Positions 54,617 through 64,000 of a stretch of DNA of 64,000 nt are shown here, in pieces. The notes under the pieces are model-generated. The model had not been told where the DNA came from, made no database searches, and was given only the letters and a program-made list of their open reading frames with translations. A program made the translations under genes and the position numbers. Where the stretch lies: assembly GCF_002151125.1 (NCBI RefSeq), contig NZ_MDJZ01000012.1:124001-188000 (forward strand). The letters run 5' to 3'. Source of the DNA: Clavibacter michiganensis. GTDB taxonomy: Bacteria; Actinomycetota; Actinomycetes; Actinomycetales; Microbacteriaceae. Each line of letters starts with the position of its first letter. The stretch's first letter is position 1.

Positions 54617-55494
54617 TGCCGGAGACCGCCCTCGCCCGAGACGTGAACGCCTGGTTCCGCGAGAACGCCCGCGACCTGCCGTGGCGGCGCGAGGGCTTCG
54701 GATCGTGGGGGATCCTCGTCAGCGAGTTCATGCTCCAGCAGACGCCCGTGGTCCGCGTCATCCCGCGGCTCGAGGAGTGGCTGGTGCGCTGGCCCGTGCC
54801 CGCGGCGCTCGCGTCGACGCCCGCGAGCGAGGCCGTCCGCGCGTGGGGCCGGCTCGGCTACCCGCGGCGAGCCCTGAACCTGCACGCGTGCGCGGTCGCG
54901 ATCGTCGAGCGGCACGGCGGCGAGGTGCCCGAGGACGTCGACGCCCTGCTCGACCTCCCCGGCGTCGGCCCGTACACGGCCCGCGCGGTGGCGGCGTTCG
55001 CGTTCGGGCACCGCCACCCGGTCGTCGACGTCAACGTGCGCCGCGTCCTCGCGCGCGCGGTCGCGGGCCAGGGCGATCCGGGCCCCGCGCGCACGACGGC
55101 CGACCTCGCGGCGATGGAGGCGCAGCTGCCGGACGACGTCGCCGAGGCGCGCGTGTTCAACGCGGGGGCCATGGAGCTCGGCGCGGTGATCTGCACCGCA
55201 CGTGCGCCGCGCTGCGACGACTGCCCCGTCCGCGGCCTGTGCGCGTGGCGCGCGGCGGGATACCCGGCCTACGACGGGCCGGCGCGCGTCACGCAGAAGC
55301 GCTACGAGGGATCCGACCGCCAGGTGCGCGGGCTCCTGCTCGCCGAGCTGCGGTCGAGCCACTCCCCCGTGAGCGCCGCCGACCTCGCGACCGCGTGGCC
55401 GGAGCCCGTGCAGCGCGAGCGCGCCCTCGACGGGCTCATCGCCGACGGGCTCGCGGTGCGCCAGCCCGACGGCACGTACGCGCTGCCGAGCTGA
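54616..55494 (+). CDS. mutY: A/G-specific adenine DNA glycosylase
   Basis: It removes adenine mispaired with 8-oxoguanine. The 292-residue protein has catalytic E37 (SEFMLQQTP), the helix-hairpin-helix LPGVGPYTA, D138 (VVDVNVRR) and the [4Fe-4S] loop C-x6-C-x2-C-x5-C (CTARAPRCDDCPVRGLC). It lacks the Nudix-like MutT domain of E. coli MutY, as is usual in actinobacteria. The leaderless ATG is 38 bp from the divergent gene. Confidence 0.94.
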   Translation: MPETALARDVNAWFRENARDLPWRREGFGSWGILVSEFMLQQTPVVRVIPRLEEWLVRWPVPAALASTPASEAVRAWGRLGYPRRALNLHACAVAIVERHGGEVPEDVDALLDLPGVGPYTARAVAAFAFGHRHPVVDVNVRRVLARAVAGQGDPGPARTTADLAAMEAQLPDDVAEARVFNAGAMELGAVICTARAPRCDDCPVRGLCAWRAAGYPAYDGPARVTQKRYEGSDRQVRGLLLAELRSSHSPVSAADLATAWPEPVQRERALDGLIADGLAVRQPDGTYALPS

Positions 55495-55521
55495 CGCCTG
55501 CCGGCTGGCCGGCGCGGTGGA

Positions 55522-56037
55522 TCAGTGCGCGGGCTCGTACCCGGGCGCCGAGCGATCGACGTCGTCGCCGTCCTCGTCGTCCGCCTGGTCGTCGTCCTCG
55601 TCCTCGTCCTCCCCGACCACGCGGGGCTTGACGTACGGGTCCTCGTCGCCCGCGTAGACGCCGGCCTTCGCCTGCGCCTGCACGTCGGCGTCGCGGCGGC
55701 GCGCCTCCTCGAGGAGAGCGTCGATCGCGGCCGCGTTCTCCGGGACGCCGTCGAGGATGAACTCGAGCGACGGGGTGAGGCGCGCGGTGATGTTCTTGCC
55801 CACCTCGCTGCGGAGCATGCCGGTGGCGGACTTGAGGGCGGCGGCCGTGTCGGCGCGCTCCTCGTCGGTGCCGTAGACCGTGTAGAAGATGCTGGCGTGC
55901 TGCAGGTCGCCCGTGACGCGCACGTCGGTGACGGTCACGAACCCGAGGCGCGGGTCCTTGATCCCCCGGTCGAGCTTGCGCGCGACGATCTCCTTGATGC
56001 GGTCGGCCATCTTCCTGGCCCTCGCGTGATCGACCAT
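55522..56037 (-). CDS. rbfA: Ribosome-binding factor A
   Basis: It helps mature the 30S subunit by binding near the 16S 5' helix. The 171-residue protein has the KH-type core (about 1-115: VDHARARKMADRIKEIVA, DPRLGFVTVTDV, FILDGVPENA). A C-terminal acidic tail of about 50 residues (EDEDEDDDQADDEDGDD) is longer than in many homologues. A double hairpin separates it from infB, so it may be transcribed less than infB. Confidence 0.92.
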   Translation of the reverse strand: MVDHARARKMADRIKEIVARKLDRGIKDPRLGFVTVTDVRVTGDLQHASIFYTVYGTDEERADTAAALKSATGMLRSEVGKNITARLTPSLEFILDGVPENAAAIDALLEEARRRDADVQAQAKAGVYAGDEDPYVKPRVVGEDEDEDDDQADDEDGDDVDRSAPGYEPAH

Positions 56038-56098
56038 GGTCGACGTCCTTCCGTGACGGATGCGCCCGGGCGATCCCCGGCGTCGTGCTCGTGCTCGT

Positions 56099-56154
56099 GT
56101 CCCGCGCGTGGCGGGACGGGGAGGGCCCCGCTCCCCTGGTGGGGAGCGGGGCCC
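56099..56154 (-). terminator. Double hairpin between infB and rbfA
   Basis: A 7-bp hairpin (56099-56117) and a perfect 14-bp hairpin with TGGT loop (56123-56154) lie just after infB on the minus strand. They could limit read-through into rbfA. Confidence 0.7.
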
Positions 56155-56167
56155 GGATCGGCCGGGG

Positions 56168-59005
<2,838 letters not shown>

Positions 59006-59101
59006 TGTTCTCCTGTCTGGGGGTCCTCTCCCAGGCAGGAGGGGACCGCTAGTGCTGGACGGATCTCATTTCGAGCCGCTCATTAGTTGTCCATGTGCCG
59101 T

Positions 59102-59395
59102 TCAGCCTGTTCTCTCGGATGCTCGCGCGCTCGGCTGGGCCGCGAGCCGCTCTCGTAGTCCCCCAAGAGCTGCGGGGTCGAGCGCCGCGTCGCTCCGCAG
59201 GGCCCGCCCGAGGGCGCGCCGTGCGATCGCTCTGTCGATGCACTCGATGGTCGGATGGATCCACGCGCCCCTGCCGGCCAGCACGGCGCGCTCGTCGAGG
59301 ACGAGGGAGCGAGTGATGGGATCCGCCACGATCCGCATGAGAGCGGACCTCGGGGCACGCCGACGACAGCCGACGCACGTTCTTACCGGCTCCAT
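59102..59395 (-). CDS. ylxR: YlxR-family RNA-binding protein (DUF448)
   Basis: The 97-residue protein has the YlxR signature CVGCR near the start and GRGAWIHP in the middle. It is encoded between nusA and infB in most bacteria, with proposed RNA- or nucleoid-binding roles. ATG 59395 lies 51 bases after nusA. It is part of the nusA-infB operon. Confidence 0.9.
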   Translation of the reverse strand: MEPVRTCVGCRRRAPRSALMRIVADPITRSLVLDERAVLAGRGAWIHPTIECIDRAIARRALGRALRSDAALDPAALGGLRERLAAQPSARASERTG

Positions 59396-59446
59396 ACTAC
59401 CCCCTCCGTCCGGCGGCGGGGAGGCTCGGCTCCCGACGGGCGGCGA

Positions 59447-60454
59447 TCAGTCGTCGCCCTCGAGGATCGAGTCGGGCTGGATGTCGATCTTCGCGCCCGT
59501 GAGCTTGGCGGCGAGGCGGGCGTTCTGGCCCTCCTTGCCGATGGCGAGCGAGAGCTGGTAGTCGGGCACGAGGGCGCGCACGGCCTTGGTCGCCTGGTCG
59601 ATGACGAACGAGCTCGTGACCCGGGCGGGCGACAGCGCGTTGCCGACGAAGACGGGCAGCGACTCGGAGTAGTCGACGATGTCGATCTTCTCCTCGTTCA
59701 GCTCCGCCGTGACCGCGCGGACGCGCTGGCCCAGCTCGCCGATGCACGCGCCCTTGGCGTTGATGCCGGGCTCGGTCGCGCGCACCGCGATCTTGGTGCG
59801 GTGGCCGGCCTCGCGGGCGAGCGAGACGATCTCGACGAGGCCCTGCGCGATCTCCGGCACCTCGAGCGCGAAGAGCTTCCGGACGAGCGACGGGTGCGTG
59901 CGCGAGACCGTGATCTGCGGGCCCTTCGCGCCGCGGGACACGCTCGTGACGTAGACGCGCAGGCGGGAGCCGTGCACGTACTTCTCGCCGGGCACCTGCT
60001 CCTCGGGCGGCAGGATCGCCTCGATGGTGCCGAGGTCGACGTGGATCATGCGCGGGTTCGGGCCCTGCTGCACGACGCCGGCGACGATGTCGCCCTCGCG
60101 GCCCTTGAACTCGCCGAGGATGCGGTCGTCGCCGATGTCGCGCAGGCGCTGGTTGATGACCTGCTTGGCGGCGAAGGCGGCGATGCGGCCGAAGTCGCTC
60201 GGGCTGTCCTCGGACTCGCCGATGACGAGGCCGTCCTCGTCGAGCTCGGGGACGTGCACGGAGACGTGCCCGGTCTTGCGGTCCAGGTGCACGCGGGCGG
60301 GGGGTACGCCGTCGGCGACGGGCTTGGCGTCGGCCTGGTCGGTGTGCTTGAGGTAGGCGGTGAGGATGGCCTGCTCGATGATCGAGACGAGCTCCTCGAA
60401 CGGGATCTCGCGCTCGCGCTCCATCAGGCGCAAGACGCTCAGGTCGATGTCCAC
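59447..60454 (-). CDS. nusA: Transcription elongation/antitermination factor NusA
   Basis: It binds RNA polymerase and RNA to control pausing and termination. The 335-residue protein has the N-terminal domain ([19 protein letters not shown]), an S1 domain ([13 protein letters not shown]) and two KH domains ([15 protein letters not shown]). Length is normal for actinobacterial NusA without the C-terminal repeats. GTG 60454 follows GAGGAG. rimP, its usual upstream gene, is absent here. Confidence 0.95.
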   Translation of the reverse strand: MDIDLSVLRLMEREREIPFEELVSIIEQAILTAYLKHTDQADAKPVADGVPPARVHLDRKTGHVSVHVPELDEDGLVIGESEDSPSDFGRIAAFAAKQVINQRLRDIGDDRILGEFKGREGDIVAGVVQQGPNPRMIHVDLGTIEAILPPEEQVPGEKYVHGSRLRVYVTSVSRGAKGPQITVSRTHPSLVRKLFALEVPEIAQGLVEIVSLAREAGHRTKIAVRATEPGINAKGACIGELGQRVRAVTAELNEEKIDIVDYSESLPVFVGNALSPARVTSSFVIDQATKAVRALVPDYQLSLAIGKEGQNARLAAKLTGAKIDIQPDSILEGDD

Positions 60455-60485
60455 GGTGCGACTCCTCTATTCGGTTGGAAGAACT

Positions 60486-60521
60486 CGAGGCTACCCGACC
60501 GGGAGGGGTCGGGCAGCCTCG
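60486..60521 (-). terminator. Hairpin terminator after proS
   Basis: A 15-bp stem with one mismatch and a 6-base loop, between the proS stop and the nusA start, separates the two transcripts. Confidence 0.72.
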
Positions 60522-60538
60522 GGGTGGTGCGCGCGGGG

Positions 60539-62311
60539 TCAGCCGGCGGCGGTGAGCGCGCCGACCACGTCCGCGAGCGCGACGGGCGTGCGCTCGTTCG
60601 TGCGCCGGTCCCACAGCTCCGCCATGCCGTCGACCGCGCCGCGGCCGACGATGACGATGGTGGGCACGCCGATGAGCTCGGCGTCGCCGAACTTCACGCC
60701 GGGCGACACCTTGGGGCGGTCGTCGAAGAGCACGTCGAGGCCCGCCGCGTCGAGCGCGTCGACGAGCTCCTCGGACGCGGTCCTCACGGCCTCGTCCTTG
60801 CCGGTCATGACGACGTGCACGTCGAACGGGCTGATGGACGCGGGCCAGAGGAGGCCCCGGCCGTCCTGCGTGGCCTCGGCGACGAGCGCGAGGTTGCGGG
60901 TGATGCCGATGCCGTACGAGCCCATGGTGACGGTGACGAGCTTGCCGTTCTCGTCGAGCACCTTGAGGCCGAGGGCCTCCGCGTACATGCGGCCGAGCTC
61001 GAAGACGTGGCCGATCTCGGTGCCGCGCGCGGTGCTGATGGGGCCGGATCCGTCGGGCGCGGGATCGCCGTCGCGGACGTCCGCGGCCTCGACCACGCCG
61101 TCGGGCGTGAAGTCGCGGCCGGCGACGAGCGAGAGCACGTGCTTCCCGGCGACGTTGGCGCCCGTGATCCACGAGCTGCCGTCGACCACGCGGGGGTCGA
61201 CGAGGTAGCGCACCTTCGTCGTGGACGTGGATCCGAGCACGGGGCCGTCGGCCGACCACGGTCCGATGTAGCCCGTGACCAGGCCGGGCTGCTTCGCGAG
61301 GTCGCCCGCGGTGGCGGGCTCGACCTCGGCGGGGAAGAAGGCCACCTCGGCGCGCTTGAGGTCGATGTCGCGGTCGCCGGGGATCCCGACGACGACGAGC
61401 TCGCGCGTGCCGTCGAGGTGCGTGAGCGCGAGCACGATGTTCTTCAGCGTGTCGGCGGCGGTCCAGGCACGGCCGTCCTCGCGGGGCTCCCGCGCGTTCG
61501 CGAGGTCGACGAGGGTGGCGATGGTGGGGGTGTCGGGCGAGTCGAAGACGCGCGCGGCGGGCTGGCCCTCGATCGGGATCGACTCGGGCACGAGCGTCGT
61601 GAACGCCTCGACGTTGGCCGCGTAGCCGCCGGGGCTGCGCACGAAGGTGTCCTCGCCGATGGGCGTGGGGTGCAGGAACTCCTCGCTCTTGGATCCGCCC
61701 ATGGCACCCGCGTCGGCGGCGACGATGACGTACTCGAGGCCGAGGCGCTGGAAGATCCGCTCGTAGGCGTCGCGCTGGGCCTGGTAGCTGACGGCGAGGC
61801 CCGCGTCGGTGTGATCGAAGGAGTAGGCGTCCTTCATCGTGAACTCGCGGCCGCGGAGGATGCCCGCGCGGGGACGGGCCTCGTCGCGGTACTTGTCCTG
61901 GATCTGGTAGATCGACAGGGGCAGGTCCTTGTAGCTCGAGTAGAGGTCCTTCACGAGCAGCGCGAAGAACTCCTCGTGCGTGGGCGCCAGCACCATGGGC
62001 GCGCGCTTGCGGTCCTCGAGGCGGAACATCCCGGGGCCGTACTCGTCGTAGCGGCCGGTCGCCTGGTACGGCTCGGCGGGCAGGAGCGCGGGGAAGTGCA
62101 CCTCCTGGGCGCCGATGCGCTCCATCTCCTCGCGGACGATCGCCTCGACCTTGTTCTTGACCCGGAGGCCGAGCGGCAGCCAGGCGAAGATGCCGGGGGC
62201 CTGGCGGCGGATGTAGCCGGCGCGCACGAGGAGGCGGTGGCTGGCCACCTCGGCGTCGACGGGGTCTTCCCGGAGGGTGCGGACGAAGAGCTTGGAGAGG
62301 CGTGTGGACAC
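60539..62311 (-). CDS. proS: Prolyl-tRNA synthetase (bacterial type)
   Basis: It charges tRNA(Pro). The 590-residue class II enzyme has motif 2 ([24 protein letters not shown]), the inserted editing domain (about 225-400), motif 3 and the anticodon-binding domain ([11 protein letters not shown]). Length fits the bacterial form with editing. GTG 62311 is fixed by a leaderless -10 box (TAGGCT, 7 bases upstream). Confidence 0.95.
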   Translation of the reverse strand: MSTRLSKLFVRTLREDPVDAEVASHRLLVRAGYIRRQAPGIFAWLPLGLRVKNKVEAIVREEMERIGAQEVHFPALLPAEPYQATGRYDEYGPGMFRLEDRKRAPMVLAPTHEEFFALLVKDLYSSYKDLPLSIYQIQDKYRDEARPRAGILRGREFTMKDAYSFDHTDAGLAVSYQAQRDAYERIFQRLGLEYVIVAADAGAMGGSKSEEFLHPTPIGEDTFVRSPGGYAANVEAFTTLVPESIPIEGQPAARVFDSPDTPTIATLVDLANAREPREDGRAWTAADTLKNIVLALTHLDGTRELVVVGIPGDRDIDLKRAEVAFFPAEVEPATAGDLAKQPGLVTGYIGPWSADGPVLGSTSTTKVRYLVDPRVVDGSSWITGANVAGKHVLSLVAGRDFTPDGVVEAADVRDGDPAPDGSGPISTARGTEIGHVFELGRMYAEALGLKVLDENGKLVTVTMGSYGIGITRNLALVAEATQDGRGLLWPASISPFDVHVVMTGKDEAVRTASEELVDALDAAGLDVLFDDRPKVSPGVKFGDAELIGVPTIVIVGRGAVDGMAELWDRRTNERTPVALADVVGALTAAG

Positions 62312-62324
62312 CCGACACAGCCTA
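62311..62324 (-). promoter_or_regulatory. Leaderless -10 box for proS
   Basis: Minus-strand TAGGCT (62324-62319), 7 bases, then GTG 62311. Confidence 0.5.
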
Positions 62325-62353
62325 GCGATCCGGGCGCCCGTGACCTCGCCGGG

Positions 62354-63358
62354 TCAGCGAGCGGAGTCGGCGTAGGAGACGCGGAGGCGCTCGAAGCCCT
62401 CGTCGAGGGAGACGGCGGGGGTCCAGCCGAGCGCCCGGCGGGTCTCGCGCTGGTCGAACCAGTGGGCGGTGGAGAGCTGCTCGGCGAGGAAGCGGGTCAT
62501 GGGCGGCTCGTCGGATCCGGGGCGCACGGCCCACACGCGCTCGACCGCTCCCCCGGCGGCGCGGGCGAGGGCGGCGGGGACACGGAGGCGCGGCGCGGGG
62601 ACGCCGGCGGCGCGGCACATGCCGGCGAGGAGCTCGGCGACGGGACGGGGCTCGCCGTTGGTGACGACGTACGCGCGGCCGTGCGCGGTGTCGGCGGCGT
62701 CGAGCGCGGCGACGATCGCGTCGGCCGCGTTGTCGCGGTAGACGGTGTCGATGAGGGCCGCGCCGTGGCCGAGGAGCGGGAGGCGGCCGCGAGCGGCGCG
62801 GTCGACGATGCGGGCCACGAGCTGCGTGTCGCCCGGGCCCCAGACGAGGTGGGGGCGGACGGCGAGGACGCGCATGGCGGGGTCGTCCTCGGCGAGCGCG
62901 ATCAGCTCGCCCTCGGCCTTGGTGCGGGCGTAGTCGCCGCGGGCGTGGACGGGATCCGTGGGTCCGGCGCCGTCGCCCGTGATGGAGAGGCCCGTGTGCG
63001 CGACCGACGGCGAGGACACGTGCACGAACCGCGAGGCGCCGGCCGCACGGGCCGCCGCGAGGAGCGCGCGCGTGCCCTCGACGTTGACGGCGCGGAAGTC
63101 GCCCGGGTCGCCCGCGAGCGAGACCTTGGCGGCCAGGTGGATCACGGCGTCGACGCCCTCGACCGCGCGGACGACGGCGGCCGGATCGGTGACGCTGCCG
63201 CGGAGGTCGACGACGCCTCCCGGCACGGGCGCGGCGCCGCTCCCCGCGAGGCCGGACGGCTGCCGCTGGAACGTGCGGACGGCGTGCCCGGCGGACGCGA
63301 GGCGCTCGGCGACGGCGCGGCCGAGCATCCCGCTGGCGCCGGTGACGAGGACGATCAC
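62354..63358 (-). CDS. oleD: OleD-like NAD(P)-dependent reductase (SDR)
   Basis: The 334-residue extended SDR has TGASGMLGRAVAERL, the HLAAKVSLAGD segment and the active-site YARTK. The pattern, with the downstream-type partner OleC, matches OleD, which reduces 2-alkyl-3-ketoacids in olefin synthesis. The GTGA overlap with the upstream OleC-like gene supports this pairing. A 3-beta-hydroxysteroid dehydrogenase-like activity is the fallback. GTG 63358 is the start. Confidence 0.72.
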   Translation of the reverse strand: MIVLVTGASGMLGRAVAERLASAGHAVRTFQRQPSGLAGSGAAPVPGGVVDLRGSVTDPAAVVRAVEGVDAVIHLAAKVSLAGDPGDFRAVNVEGTRALLAAARAAGASRFVHVSSPSVAHTGLSITGDGAGPTDPVHARGDYARTKAEGELIALAEDDPAMRVLAVRPHLVWGPGDTQLVARIVDRAARGRLPLLGHGAALIDTVYRDNAADAIVAALDAADTAHGRAYVVTNGEPRPVAELLAGMCRAAGVPAPRLRVPAALARAAGGAVERVWAVRPGSDEPPMTRFLAEQLSTAHWFDQRETRRALGWTPAVSLDEGFERLRVSYADSAR

Positions 63359-64000
63359 GGCGCGGTGACCCGGCCGCCCGCGAGGATCCCCGCGGCCCAG
63401 CGACCGAGGCGCGCGCGGTCGACCTTGGAGTTGTGGCGCACGTCGGTCGGCAGGACGGGCACGACGATCACCGCGGCGACCGGGACGCCGACCGCGGCGC
63501 GCACGGCGGAGGCGAGCGTCGCGTCCGCCAGCCCGACGCGACGCGCGGCGGGCACGGTCTCGACGACGAGGACCAGCTGCTGCACGCCCGCGGGACCCAC
63601 GCCCACGGCGGCCGCGCGTCCGACGCCCGACGCCGACTCGGCGCGCTGCTCGGGCCCGACGGGCGTGAGCACGCCGTCGGCCGTGGTGATCACGTGCGGC
63701 ATGCGGCCCTCGACCCAGAGCGCGCCGGTCGCGTCGAGGTGCCCGACGTCGCCCGTGCGGTGGCGGCGGATCCCGTCGGCCGAGTCGCGGCGCGCGGCGC
63801 GGTCGGTGACGTGGAGCCGGTCGTAGCGGTCGTGCACGTGGGGCGCGGAGACGACGATCTCGCCCGTGACCCCGGCCTCGTCGGTGAGCGCGCCCGTCGC
63901 AGCGCCGTCGGCGTCGAGCGGGCTGATGCGGACGGCCACGGGGTCGACGGGCGCGCCGACGCAGACGCCCGCGTCCCCCCGGAGGGCGGCCGCGCGGATC
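63355..64000 (-). CDS. oleC: OleC-like AMP-dependent synthetase (N-terminus outside window)
   Basis: Only the C-terminal part is present; the frame stays open to the window edge, so the apparent start near 63939 is not real. It has the adenylating-enzyme hinge motifs GVCVGAP-like DAGVCVGAP, EIVVSAPHV, RTGDVGHLDATGALWVEGR, and the C-terminal DVRHNSKVDRARLG that resembles OleC (beta-lactone synthetase). It would turn the beta-hydroxy acid made by OleD into a beta-lactone. OleA and OleB should lie beyond the right edge. Confidence 0.68.
   Translation of the reverse strand, partial: IRAAALRGDAGVCVGAPVDPVAVRISPLDADGAATGALTDEAGVTGEIVVSAPHVHDRYDRLHVTDRAARRDSADGIRRHRTGDVGHLDATGALWVEGRMPHVITTADGVLTPVGPEQRAESASGVGRAAAVGVGPAGVQQLVLVVETVPAARRVGLADATLASAVRAAVGVPVAAVIVVPVLPTDVRHNSKVDRARLGRWAAGILAGGRVTAP

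Noticed and set aside
59255-63826. A 1523-codon open frame on the plus strand across nusA and proS
   Set aside because: It is antisense to well-identified genes and results from high GC; its codon phase is a mirror of theirs and it matches no family.

Overview
This 64 kb window is chromosomal DNA of a very GC-rich (about 73%) actinobacterium. Mycoredoxin, a mycothiol-type DinB-fold protein, actinobacterial -10 boxes placed directly on start codons, and the gene families present suggest Microbacteriaceae. Clavibacter is my best guess, but I could not run a search to confirm it. Genes are dense, on both strands, and mostly joined by 4-base stop/start overlaps. I see no rRNA, tRNA, CRISPR array, insertion sequence, integrase or origin.

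Layout. 1-8.3 kb: end of a LacZ-type beta-galactosidase, an alditol oxidase, a mycoredoxin/maltokinase pair and an oligopeptidase B. 8.3-11.1 kb: a lower-GC insert with a two-gene operon (Fe(II)/2-oxoglutarate oxygenase and MFS exporter) and a gene-poor upstream region. 11.1-14.3 kb: a TPP riboswitch driving thiM and a ThiE-ThiD-TenA fusion. 14.3-26.4 kb: a cupin, a NiaP-like niacin transporter, an SNF2 helicase, a glutathionyl-hydroquinone-reductase-like protein with a degenerate hydrolase, a zinc alcohol dehydrogenase, and pyruvate oxidase with a monooxygenase-like protein. 26.4-38.5 kb: a GlcNAc/chitobiose catabolic locus. On the minus strand it has a ROK repressor, ABC binding protein, two permeases, GH20 hexosaminidase, nagB and nagA. 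Divergently it has a ROK kinase and two tandem Tat-exported proteins of unknown function. 38.5-50.1 kb: S9 peptidase and TetR pair, GDSL hydrolase, an SDR-DUF2867 protein, SRPBCC protein, a second ROK kinase, a Tat-exported PHP metallohydrolase and two divergent leaderless genes. 50.1-62.3 kb: informational genes ribF, truB, mutY, rbfA, infB, ylxR, nusA and proS. 62.3-64 kb: an OleD-like reductase and the C-terminal part of an OleC-like enzyme, probably the edge of a long-chain olefin (beta-lactone) pathway.

How genes work together. The GlcNAc locus is a complete uptake-to-fructose-6-phosphate module except for its ABC ATPase. Its repressor and the divergent kinase share an intergenic region with two matching operator-like inverted repeats that overlap both promoters. 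The thiamine genes form one riboswitch-controlled operon. Thirteen genes have a TAnnnT -10 box ending 6-7 bases before the start codon, which predicts leaderless mRNAs. Two divergent pairs of this kind sit only 37-38 bp apart. The palindrome GGATCC is strikingly frequent in all frames across the host DNA and nearly missing from the low-GC insert.
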